Assembly (NCBI RefSeq): GCF_001680005.1
Contig: NC_033561.1
Location: 62,001 to 126,000 of the forward strand
Origin: Plasmodium coatneyi
Lineage: Eukaryota; Apicomplexa; Aconoidasida; Haemosporida; Plasmodiidae
Reading direction: 5' to 3'
DNA length: 64,000 nt
Part shown: positions 32,976 to 44,113 of the stretch, piece after piece
Numbering within the stretch: the stretch's first letter is position 1
How the letters are laid out: each line of letters opens with the position of its first letter
Position numbers and translations under genes: made by a program
The notes under the pieces: model-generated
Told to the model about the DNA's origin: nothing
Database searches by the model: none
What the model saw: the letters and a program-made list of their open reading frames with translations, nothing else

Positions 32976-34296
32976 TCACCTTCTAGATGATGATGATGAG
33001 GTATATGGAATTGAATATTCGGACGAATTTATTGTTGTTAATGTGTCGTCGTCGTCTTCGCCTGAAAAAGGTGAGTTCAATTCTCTCCTAATGGACCTTT
33101 TCCTTCTGCTTCCTCCAGAAGAGGAGTTATTTCCCTTAAGGAAGAAGAGGTGTGATTTATACTTATAAAAAAGAAAAGCAAGTGTGGATAATCCTACTGC
33201 AGCTAATGCACCTGACACAGACGCAGGAATAACGGCACCACCACCAGAACCTACCCCAGGAGCAATACCCACTCCTGGAGCAACCCCTACTCCAGGTGCA
33301 ACACCTACTCCAGGTGCAACACCTACTCCTGGTGCAACACCTACTCCTGGTGCAACACCAACCCCTGGAGCAACACCTACTCCAGGTGCCACCCCTACCC
33401 CTGGAGCAACCCCTACCCCTGGAGCAACCCCTACCCCTGGAGCAACCCCTACTGCAGGTGCTGGAGTGCACGTAGAAGTGCATTGCAACTTCGGGTTTCC
33501 CTTTTGATCAAAGTAGTTCTTATATTCTTGAGTAAATTCTTCACACCATGGATCACCTTCGGCATCCGCACAAGTTGTAGTTACCTTTTCATATGCTGAT
33601 TTAACTTTCTGTACATACTCGGTACAGTCTTTACTACATAAGAATGCATTCTTCCTTTCACTGCTACTCTGTAAAGTACTATAATTGTAGGAATAATCAA
33701 ATACTTCTTTCCGTTGGTTGAAAATGGTTTCACTCATATAGAGATATATGTTACTGCAGTTATTATTACATGGTGACCCGGACTGCTGCAATTTCGTGTA
33801 AATTGGAGTCATGACTTCCTGAAGTGTGCGACCCTTAGTTAATTTTTCCTTCACTTTTTTACCTATCCAATACCATAAGAAATGACAAAAGTTATAGTAA
33901 GATGATTTGTCCTTCTCTTCCGTGTTGCACGCATAACACCAAGCATCTGCGAAGTAATCCGCATATTCATCCCCAGTAATCCCGTACACTTCTAATGTTC
34001 CTTCTATATTTCCTTTTATTTTTTCCTTATTTCCCTTTTCTCCGTGGTCCCCACAGCCATTGTTCATATCGTCAAATTCATTATATTTCTGTCTGAAAGG
34101 TAACTTCTCTAAAGGATTTTCCTCCTCCTCCTGAAAGTGTAAGTGGTAAAATATATGTGAGTATATATATTTTTCTTTATATGGGACCACATATGTTATT
34201 TCATGATTATATTACACAATATGTATAAAGTGCTATACGGATGCACATAGTACTTATATATTTAGAATAATGATTAACCTCATGTAGCGGTACCAT
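32976..34296 (-). CDS. KIR-L, KIR with elastin-like VGVAPG repeats
   Basis: Exons 34296-34279 and 34130-32976, phase 0, giving about 390 aa. Exon 1 encodes MVPLHE (donor GTTAAT). Exon 2 opens EEEENPLEKLPFRQKYNEF and carries CHFLWYWIGKKV and VFDYSYNYSTL. After the last ectodomain cysteines (CTSTCTPAP) come twelve 18-bp units at 33465-33250, eleven of them containing APGVG, so the protein reads VGVAPG over and over up to VGIAPGVGSGGG. Then one TM (SGALAAVGLSTLAFLFYK) runs directly into the basic tail YKSHLFFLKGNN without the usual intron. The tail ends SSEYSIPYTSSSSSRR. The repeat is extracellular and next to the membrane if topology is as in other KIRs. Confidence 0.92.
33250..33465 (-). repeat. 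In-frame 18-bp repeats encoding elastin hexapeptides
   Basis: Twelve units, eleven with the APGVG core, one degenerate (APAVG) at the N-terminal end. Ala, Pro and Gly codons differ synonymously between units while the peptide stays constant. Confidence 0.95.
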
Positions 34297-35701
34297 TTTC
34301 ATCCCTTATTTTATATGTACATTTTTATATATAATGGAATTTATATTAGAATTGTGTTATTTTTATATCCATATGTGGGTTATTTTATATCTATGTGGGT
34401 GTTATTTTTATATATCTATATGTGGTGTTTTGTATGTGTGATGGGTGGGTGCTATTTTCATATCTGTGTGGGTTATTTTATATGTGGGTGTTATTTATAT
34501 CTGTGCTATATGTGGGTGTTATTTTTATCCCTATGTGGGTTTTATTTTATGTGGTGGGGTGTTATTTTTATATCTATGTGCGGGTTATTTTATTTATGTG
34601 GGTGTTATTTTATAGGTGGGTGTTATTTTATGTGAGGTGTTATTTTTATCTATGTTATTTGTGTTATTTTATGTGTGGGTGTTATTTTTATATATATGGG
34701 TGTTATTTTTATCTATGTGTGGTGTATTATATGTGGCTTACTTATCTGCGTTGTTTGATGTGTGTTATTTGTATATATCTATATGTGTGGTGGGTGTTAG
34801 ACGTTCATATTTAGCAAAGAGAAAGTGTAAATTTAAAAAATGAATAGAAGGAAAGAAATACATAAAGTAGAAGGAATGCATAAATTAAATAGAGGAAAAT
34901 ATAATATAGAGAAATGCATAAATTAGAAGAAAGAGGAGAAGTAAATGCACATCTATAATAATGTTTTATAGTATACATCCTCTTCCTTTTTTTTTTTTTT
35001 GCATATGCGATTCCTATATAACAATAATATTCTTTCCTCCCTTTTTCATAGAAAACAGCATAAATAAGTCACCTATATATAATATATATATATTATGTAT
35101 ACCATTTTGAGCTGCTCCTTCCCTCCATTAGGTGCAATACAGAGTACATTTCATACATATGAACGTTTACCTCAATTTTTGTTCTTATTCTTCCCTTTTT
35201 TATGCTTTATTTTTTTTAATTTTTGTTCTTTTTCTTTGCTAAAATTCATAAATACTCCTTTGCCAAAAGGTCAGTACTTCTTTCCTTCATTCCTTACATT
35301 GTTCCGAATATTTTTCCTTATACAGTTATTTGAACTAAAAAATGGAAGGAAAAGAATAAAAAAAAGAAAAAAGAAAAAAGAAAAAAAAAAAAAAAAAAAA
35401 ATGAAACAAATTAAATAAAAATGTAGGAACGAAAATAAAAAGAAAAATGCCACTTTGCTATTTCCTCATACACTGTATGAACTGTATATATATAAACTGT
35501 GTGTGCGGGCATAGGCGCACTTCATATCAATTGTACAACAAATTACATTGAATGTGTTACATTCCAATGTTGCACCATATTCGATGTGTTTTACATGTGC
35601 TACTTATAATGTTGGGCAGTAGTAGCAGTAATGGTAGTAGTAAGTAGTAATAGTAGTACATTTCTATTTTTTTTCCTTTTGCTCTGTAGGTGAGAATAAC
35701 A
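34297..35701. other. Intergenic upstream of KIR-L, with G-rich-strand repeat
   Basis: A GTGGGTGTTATTTTTATAT-type repeat at about 34350-34800 lies immediately upstream of KIR-L exon 1. A block at about 35250-35340 is shared with other KIR 3' flanks. The open frames over the repeat are artefacts. No gene seen. Confidence 0.65.
34350..34800 (+). repeat. Irregular GTGGGTGTTATTTTTATAT repeat upstream of KIR-L
   Basis: About twenty irregular units mixing GTGGGTGTTATTTT with TATATCTATGTG. Found in the same place, just upstream of exon 1, at KIR-U (58770-59070). Confidence 0.85.
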
Positions 35702-36109
35702 TTATGTGGGATGATAACTTATATTTTTTCTTTGCTGCCTTTGCCTCTGTTGTGGTTGGCTTTGTGGTCTTTGCTTTTGTTGTTGTTGTGGCTGCCTTGT
35801 ATTATTACTTGTTCCTGTTCTTGTTCCTCTTCCTCTATGTGGTGGTTCACCATATATAGTAGATGCTGCATCTGTGGAATCATCAATTGTTGAAGCTGCC
35901 CTTGAGGCTACTGATGAATAATTAGCAGAATACTCCGTAGAACTGTCCGTTAGTGTATCAAAGTTAGATCTTGCCGATCTTCTGTTTCTTCCTCCGCTGT
36001 TGCTATTTCCAAAAGTGTGATTACCAAACCAAGAAGGTAAGAGACCGTACTGGAAGAAAAGGGAAGGAATAAAGGAAAAAAAAAAAAAAAGGGGGATGAT
36101 AGTATGCAC

Positions 36110-36149
<40 letters not shown>

Positions 36150-37362
36150 GTTGACATATATATATATGCATATGGTGTCTATACATAAGTATATATAGAT
36201 ATTTCAAATATATAGTGGTAATTGTATGTACTATTACCTTATATAAGAAGAATGCAGCCGATGGTAATGCTAATGTAGCTAGTGCGGAAGGTATGGCAGC
36301 GGCCATTGCTGCTGCAGCACTTGCTGCGGTAGGTGCGAATTTCAAATATAATTTAACGTTATTATAGATTGTAGTATTTTCTGATGCAGTTTCCTGCGCA
36401 TGTTCTAATTTTAATGGGTTTTGTTTATTGCTCACATCAAATGTACCCCTAAACTCTTTGCAATAGACACTTTCTTTGTTTTTGTCCATACAATCAGTAA
36501 GCACCTCCCTAAATGCTGTTTCTGCATTTGTGAGGTGATCATAATAACCACTATCACAGGAGTTGTTGCCAATTTTGGTTAGTTTGTCCTTTATTCCTTT
36601 ATAATCGAAGGTGAAATCAAACACCGTTTTTCGATAACCAAATAGTTCCTTGGTCAAGTTGTTAGGGGTGGTGGTGTCGTCGTATAAAAGTTCACAATTG
36701 TTCGGAACATCGAATAATTGCAGTGCTTCATAAATGTGTTTCATAATTTGTAAAAATTTAGTACCTCTACCCTCCCCTATTTTATTCCACACCTCTTTAC
36801 CAAGCCAGAAGTAGAGAAAATGACAAAGGGATTTATTGAACAGTTTGTCCAATTCGGCCGAGTCGGCCGATTCAGCGTCCGATTCGCCGTCTGTTCCGCT
36901 TGGTATGAGGGGTGGGGGCGGGAGCCCGGCCACTCCCCCCGTAGCAGGGTATGCCTGCGTGTGGGTTGCTGATGCTTGTGCTTCTTTTTTCTTGTAAGAT
37001 GCAAAGCACAAGCCCTCTGCGATCTGTTTAGCTTTATCTCTAATTTCAGAGCATGAATTCAATTTGTTCTCTGTTCTGTTATCCGTATCATGAACACGTG
37101 GGCAGTAAACGCCCTGCACTGCGGTGCTCCCTTCGAGGGTCTTATAGAAGAGTTTCTTCGAATCCAACGTATCTAGGTTCGCGCTCTGTAAATGTGGAGA
37201 AATAAATGTACACATATACACCTCATATATATACTTTTATTTTCAGTACAATATATATATATAAAGCATTGTTCATTTAATATTTATGCATGTATACACT
37301 ATTTAAACAAAGGGGTGGTGGAAATATACATGTAGGAATCCTGTCCCTCCTGGTTTTGCCAT
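35702..37362 (-). CDS. KIR-M, KIR with inserted low-complexity segment
   Basis: Exons 37362-37330, 37185-36238 and 36049-35702, phase 0, giving about 442 aa. Exon 1 encodes MAKPGGTGFLH (donor GTATAT). Exon 2 opens SANLDTLDSKKLFYKTL and carries CHFLYFWLGKEV and VFDFTFDYKGI. Between the first ectodomain cysteines and the WLGK block it has an extra segment rich in Ala/Pro/Ser/Asp (from about QASATHTQ to SAELDKLF) not seen in its neighbours. The Ala-rich stalk leads into a TM ending FFLYK. Exon 3 opens YGLLPSWFGNHTFG, has a Gln/Arg/Pro-rich end and finishes KNISYHPT. Confidence 0.92.
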
Positions 37363-38845
37363 TGTTAATGTGTATGTTCATGTATATATAATAGGAATTT
37401 ATGTTGTATAAAATGTGCTTATTTTTCTATATACATGCTTGTAGAATGTGGATGCAAATTGTGCATGTAAAATATTGTAGATGTACAAATTCTCTTTGCA
37501 TAGAACTTTTTTTGCACAAAATTCTTTGCATGTACAAAATTTTGGATGTACAAATTTTTTTGCATGTACAAATTTTCTTTGCGTAGAACTTTTTCTGTAT
37601 ATAAAATTTTTCTGTATGTAAAAATTTTTTACTTTTTTCTTACTTCTAATTAATGATGTACATATATTGCTTAATTCTTTAGGGAGCGATAACACATTAT
37701 ACACGTTTACGAATTTATTATGCAGAATTGAGGAGTGTGGAAATAGTAACAAATGTGCTACAATAACAAAAAAATAGAACATAAGGGGAAATGAATGGAT
37801 GTAAACATTCTTTTTCCCTCATATCTTTGCTCCCTTCATTTATTTATTCCATTATTGTTGGTTTATGGCTTAGTGGCTCCCCTCCCTCCCCTTGAGTATT
37901 ATTATATTATTATTTACCTTATTCAATTATTGTACCAATAGGGGTACACAATTTTTTCTCTCTCAGATAAAAATTTCTGCTTAGGTTACTTAATTCATGC
38001 TTGATTGTTATTATTTTAAAAGGATGGGGGAGGGAAGGAGTGGTGGTTGTTCATTTAGAAAAATATTGTTAACATGTACCATATAACTAATGTGCAAAAT
38101 ATACTTCCCCTTTTTCTTTTTTTTTTTTCATTTATAAGTGTTCAGTAAAAAGAAATTATTCCTATTTCTCCCTTTTTTTGATAAATACACTAGAATTTAT
38201 TTATATATAGGAAATAAACATTATGTACTATTTGAGCTAACCTTCACTCCCCTTTTCCTCAGTATATATTTTACTCCCCTATGTGGGGAGCACATATTTA
38301 CCGTATTATTACAATTCATGGAGCTATTTATTATAATATAACATTGTGAATAATAAATAAATGAATGCGAATGCACGTTCCCATACGTGCATATTCCGAT
38401 GGAACTTTATATAAAGTGCAAGTTCTTGAATGGTATTATAACGAACACATATGAGGTAAATATGTAGAAGGGAAGGAAAGGGTTAGGTGTTACAAGTGTT
38501 CCGTTACGTGGAGTTCTACCTGGTACTCCATTTTTATAGGTTTACAATGTCAGATCATTATATATTCCTTCTTAGATCTTCGAATAATAAATATGATACT
38601 CCATAGTCAAGTATATGACCGTGTGGGGAACAATCACTTCCGAACACTCCTTTCTTGGGAGGTGGTTGTAGTAGGGGGGAACATCCCCTTCCTCCCTGGG
38701 GTGTGGAACCCTCCCTTTTTTGGGGTGTGTGGAAACCTCCGCCCCCTTATATAAGGTTGTAAGAACCTCCTAGGTGGTTGTGTGGGAACATCATCCCCCT
38801 TCCCCCCCCTTTTAGGAAGATTGTGTGGGGGGGGGAACATCACAT
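37363..38845. other. Intergenic between KIR-M and KIR-N
   Basis: A degenerate repeat with TGTACAAATTTT and TTTGCATAGAACTTTTT lies at about 37480-37625. Runs of G near 38640-38840 flank the KIR-N 3' end. No gene seen. Confidence 0.65.
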
Positions 38846-40339
38846 TCAACGGTCCATACGACCATAACCAATATTCCTTCTTCTTTGTTCGTTTCTATTA
38901 TATGCCCTTCCTCTTGTGGGTGATCGTGGTGGCCCACCACCATTATAGTTGGTAGAAGTTTCTATAGAACCTATTGTTGATGAAGTGTCCGCTGTTGTTG
39001 AACCGTATGTTGAGCTGTCCTCGGTAAGCGTATCAAAGGCACTTCTAATTGCTGCTCTTCTTCCTCCTTTATTGCTACTGTTGCTATTCCCAAATTGGTT
39101 ACCAAACCAAGAAGATAGGGGCGTATACTAATAATAAAAAAAATGAGAAGTGTGCACATGTATTATATATATATATATATGTACACATATATATATAGTG
39201 GTAATTATAATTGTTGTAATTACTTACTTTGTAAAGAAGGAAGGTGACAGCTGCTGGTAGGCCTATTCCGGCCACTGCAGAAGATACGATTGGAGCGACA
39301 GGGGTGTTGCTGCTGCTGGGAGCAGCAGCACCTCCCTCCTGTAGTGATGATGAATGAAGTGCTGGAGCTTCCTGTGGTGATGATGCAGCAACTGCTGAAT
39401 GTTGTGAAGAAACTGCTGAAGACAGTTGTTTCAAACAACTATCCAGATTTGCTTCGTCCCCTTCGTCGTCCGATGATGGTGGAGGGTCCCCCCCTCCCGT
39501 AGCTTTATCTTTCAATTTTGATGGTTCTGTAATATTGTTGCTACCAGCACCCTCCTTGAATTTTTTCCTAAATTTGTTACAGAAGTCATCATTAATGCGG
39601 TCTTTCCCCCCACAATTTGCACTTACTTGTCCATAAACGGCCTCAGCTGCACTAAGGTAGCTGTCAAATTGGGTATTACAGGAGTCGCCGTCCCCCTGCA
39701 GCTGCTTCCATATCGTTTTATAATTATGCCAATAATCGAATATTATTTTTCTTTTAGGGAAAAGGTTATGGGTAACAGTGGTGTCCATAGGTATATATTC
39801 ACATTGAACATTGGAGTCTTTTAACTTAGTGTAGATTTGTGGCATAATATCCTGAAGTGTAGTTCCCCATCCACTCAAATTGTTAGATAATTTATCCCCT
39901 AACCAATAATAAAAGTAATCACATATTGTTGAACATGGTGGTGATTTTTCCTTCTTCTCTGTATTCATTCTAGATATGGTACACCAAGCTTTGGTAATTC
40001 TTTGTGCATAACTTTCGTCACCACTTACCCATTCATTTTTCAATTTACCTTTCAAAATGTTTTCTATTTCTGTTGTCTTAGAACTGCTCTTCGCACATCC
40101 ATTTTTGCCATTATTGAACGTACTATATATTTTTCTAGAGGGTAATTGATCCACACTACAGTGATTCTGGTTCTCCTATGAATAAAGATAGGCAGAACGT
40201 ATGTATAAATGTGTATTTCTTACTTTTTTCTCAATTTATTGTGTTATGCATAAAACACTACATACTAAATATGCAGTTGTTCATGCTGTGAAGGAAAGAA
40301 GGAGGGAAGAGAAGAATGAACCTTTATCGGCTTTGCCAT
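38846..40339 (-). CDS. KIR-N, pir-superfamily variant antigen
   Basis: Exon 2 40175-39228 (316 codons) and exon 3 39127-38846 (94 codons with stop). Exon 1 is probably 40339-40322, encoding MAKPIK with a GTTCAT donor. KIR-U has CCG|GTATAC after MAKP; here the equivalent point reads CCGATAAAG. Exon 2 opens ENQNHCSVDQLPSRKIYSTF and carries CDYFYYWLGDKL and IFDYWHNYKTI. The stalk contains two related Ser/Gln/Glu/Gly segments (SSPQEAPALHSSSLQEGG). The TM ends FLLYK (GTAAGT donor). Exon 3 opens YTPLSSWFGN and ends RNIGYGRMDR, three residues longer than usual. Paralogue of KIR-H and KIR-P. Confidence 0.9.
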
Positions 40340-41476
40340 TTTCCCTGCAGCATATGTATATTTTTTTTGGTATATAGTAAAATTTATATTAGGATGTGTT
40401 CATATGTTCATGCAGAATACATATGCACGATAATTTTGCCTGTTCCTTCATTTTGAATTGTTATGGAATTTTTATTCCCCCCCATTAATGATACATATTG
40501 TTTAATTTTTCACTAGATACAATATACAATACATATATATCCGAATCAGTATACACATATATGTAAAGCAAAAAGTAGAAATAATTAGGGTGAGAATAAA
40601 AAAAAAAAAAAAAAAAAATGTACAGAGAGCATAGTCCTTTATATACAGTCCTTTATTCATGTACCCCTATGATATTATAGTACTTTGTATAAGGGTTATT
40701 CGCAATATTCGATTATTATATTATTATTATTTATACCTCATGCGCGTTCTTATTATTATTACATATATACAAAAGAGCGGAATTTTTTTCCCTAACATGC
40801 AATTTCAGCGTGTACTACGAATTTACGCTCTACTGCTATTATTAAATGGATTATGAAGGAGAATTTTTTCCTTAACGTACATATTGTTGAGCCTCTATAT
40901 ATAAAGGAAATATATTTTTTTCTTCCCTTCTATACACATGTACCTGTACTTATTCGTTTCCTCCCTCAGGAGCATGAATTTATAAAATGAAGGAATAAGA
41001 AGGAAGTAGGATATAATACAGAAGGAACTGTGTGTTTATTGTGTTCAAGAAAGAAAGAAAAAAGAAGGAAGGAAAAAAAAAAAAAAAGAAAATCTACTTA
41101 TTTTTTTTATAACAACACACACTCTTCTCATAATGCATTCACTTTATTCCTTCCTTTCCCCGTTTATAGTACCTTAGTAATAATGTTCCTACTTTTTTTT
41201 TCTTTTCTTTCCTTCTGTTAAAATATTAAAACAACCTTTTTCAAAAGAGGTTAGGATTTTTTTCTTTTTTTCGTTCTCTTTTTTCTTTTTTCTTTTCTGT
41301 ACCTTCCTGCGAATATTGTTCCTTTAAGCAGAGAGTTATTCAAAAACATACACAAATGAAAAAAAGGGGAAAATGAAAAAGAGCGAAGAAAAAATATCAC
41401 TTCGTTTCTTACATTGTATGAATTCTGTGTGCAGTGTTATTTATTGCTCCTTCCTTCCGTGTGTAGGGAGGAAATG
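40340..41476. other. Intergenic between KIR-N and KIR-O
   Basis: A/T-rich, with an A-run at about 40598-40618 and the shared KIR 3'-flank block at about 41240-41350. No gene seen. Confidence 0.65.
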
Positions 41477-43072
41477 TTATATTGCTTGGTAACGTATATT
41501 ATTTCTATTGTGCCTATTCCTTTGCCTTTCTTGTTGTCTTCTATTATTCCTTCGTCCTGCATACGGTGGAGCAGAATATTCCGTCATGGAATCGTCGTCT
41601 ATTGTAGAATCATCTGTTGTTGTGGAATTATCGGTTGTTGTGGAATTATCGGTTGTTGTATATATTGTTGTTGAAGTGTCTGCTACAGTTGAATACACTA
41701 TAGAATTGTCATTTGTTAATGTATCAAAGTCACTTTCAACTGCTGTTGTTGTTGTTTTTTTTCTTGTGCCCTTTCTTCCTAATTTATTGCGTAACGGAAG
41801 AGGTAAAAGATTGTACTAACAATTGTTCAAGGAAAAGAGAGGGTGGGGGAAAGACATATACATATATACACACACACATAAACATATACATATATACACA
41901 CACACATAAACATATACATATATACACACACACATAAACATATACATATATACACACACACATAAACATATACATATATACACACACACATAAACATATA
42001 CATATGTACATACATATATATAACATATATATACATATATGTACATATATATATATATGTATGGTTGTATGTAAATATGTAAGTATATATACGTATATGT
42101 ATATGTATATATATGATGCACTGTATACAGTTCATTCTCCATGTTTTTTTCCCTTTTAAATAAGGGAGGAAATAATAATAATGATTATTATTATTGTTAT
42201 ATATAATTTCACTATAATGGTAATTGTAATTGTAATGTGGTAATTGTTACCTTATATAAAAAGTATCCAAGTGCTGGAACTGCTCCTATTCCTAGGATGG
42301 AGGAGACAGCAGCGGTAACATGGTTCCCTGCGGTGGGAGTAGAACCAGCTATTCCTGCTTCATCATGTGCTCCAGGTTCCTCCACTCGTACTTGTGTAGA
42401 TTGTAAGTCACATGTAAGTATTTGTAGCTTATCTGCGCTACAGTAACCACCACTTTCTCCGTCCTTCGCTGCATTGAATTGGTTACAATATGAACCATCC
42501 TTATTTTTAGGTTTGTTACAGTATTCAGTTACAGCGCTGCATGCTGTAGTAATGTTCTGTAAATGGCTAATGTACTCTGGAGTACAGGATTTAGTGGGTG
42601 GTTTCAGGTGTTGTTCCTCTATAATATGACGATCCTGCTGGTACTCATATAATATTTTTGCATGTTTAAAAAGGTTTTCGTCCATGCCATCTTCGTATAT
42701 AATTCCGCAATCATTTCCTGCGCCATGGGTTGTTCCGCCAGGAATACTTTTAAATTCGTCATATATTGTTTTCATAATGTTCAAAAATGAAGTACCGACT
42801 TTTAATTCGTTCAATAATTTATCTGCCAACCAATAATAAAATAAAGTACAAGTTGGACCATGGGGAAAACCTGATGTTCCCTGTGCATATCCGTAGCACC
42901 AGGCTTCTACTATTTTATCTACATAATCTTTAACATTTTGATGGTCCCCTAAACTATTCCTTAATTTAGTCTTTGTATCATCCAACCACTTACAGAATAT
43001 ACTATAAGAACTCCGTCCTGCGTCAAATTCATCATATGTTCTTTTTGAAGTTAAACTCCTTAAATGAACGTC
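41477..43072 (-). CDS. KIR-O, pir-superfamily variant antigen
   Basis: Exon 2 43072-42251 (274 codons) and exon 3 41815-41477 (113 codons with stop). Exon 2 opens DVHLRSLTSKRTYDEF, with LTS in place of the usual LPS, and carries CTLFYYWLADKL and LYEYQQDRHII. The stalk is short (EEPGAHDEAGIAGSTPTAG) and the TM ends YFLYK (GTAACA donor). Exon 3 opens YNLLPLPLRNK and contains a TTTDNS repeat, ending NNIRYQAI. Exon 1 is unclear: candidates are the ATG at 43215 (followed at once by GTACAA) and MNNFR near 43288 with a GTGAAC donor. Intron 2 holds a 28-bp tandem repeat. Confidence 0.9.
41860..42005. repeat. 28-bp tandem repeat in KIR-O intron 2
   Basis: Five near-identical units with ACACACACATAAACATATAC. 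The long open frames across it are artefacts of the repeat period. Confidence 0.95.
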
Positions 43073-44113
43073 CTATAAATGTGATAAGTGATATATATAT
43101 TTCTATTTGTACACGCCTTAATTCGTTATAGGGCACATAGAGGATACTACAGGAATAATATTTATTTATCTGTTTCAAAGAAAATAGCAGACCCCCAATA
43201 TTTCCCTTGTTTGTACCATTTTTCACGTAAATTTCTGCTTATATTAAGTTCACCCTGAAATTGTTCATTTATTCATATATTTAAAGAAGTGTGAAACTTC
43301 TTCCCCTCCGTATGATTATGAATATTAAATTTTAACATTCCTTCCAATTAGTTTACACATTCCTTTTAATTTATCAAATAAAGATAACAACACATCCTAT
43401 ACACATATGTGTATCGAAATCATTATGAAAAATTATTTCCCTTAACCAAAAAAAGTACGAACAAAGTGTAATGTACTACAAAAAATATACAACGAAAAAA
43501 AAAAAAATATTCAAAAAATTTTCACTCCGCCCATACATTATTTTCTAATTCTATTCTATTATATTATAAGATGGTAGGTAATAGTTCGAAGCATTATACT
43601 ACTGCTCATATCACTTAATTGTTATGTATACATATAGAAGGGAGCGTAATTTTTTTTCTTTTTTTTTTAAATGTACAATTTTGAGCGTGTACAACTGATT
43701 CTTTTTATATGTTTTATTTTTATTTTAGGAGTGTTTGTTCATTTTAAAAAAAAATTGTTAGTAGAAATATGGTATAGTTTACGTATGTATGTGGAGCATT
43801 CCTTTTCTTCCTTCCCCCCTCTAAGTGTTTACGTTTGTGAATATGTAGTAAAAGAAGAACGTGTACATTTATACAATGAATGATTGAAAAAGGGCGGGGG
43901 GCGAGTACAACATAGAAATATTTATATTAGTCCTTTTTAAATTAACGGAAAGGAAAGAATTAAAAAAGAAAAAGGGTTAAAAAAGAAGAATGGCATTTTG
44001 CTTCTTTTTATATTGTATAAACCTTGCGTTAATTTATATTACCCTTCCGAAGAGAGGGAGTGGGAATATTACACATTTAATGATACATTTCATGGTACAT
44101 TACGTAGGATGTT
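43073..44113. other. Intergenic between KIR-O and KIR-P
   Basis: Holds the candidate exon 1 of KIR-O. An ATGGCATTTTGCTTC...TGTATAAAC segment at about 43988-44030 is shared with other KIR 3' flanks. No other gene seen. Confidence 0.6.

Noticed and set aside
33184..33507. Plus-strand open frame rich in GATPTP repeats
   Set aside because: It is the antisense of the VGVAPG repeat of KIR-L and stays open only because of the 18-bp period.
34315..34843. Plus-strand frames rich in Tyr/Phe/Val/Gly/Cys
   Set aside because: They read through the GTGGGTGTTATTTTTATAT repeat in several frames at once; no gene features.
41784..42142. Long minus-strand Tyr/Ile/Cys/Val frames
   Set aside because: Produced by the 28-bp repeat in KIR-O intron 2, open in more than one frame.
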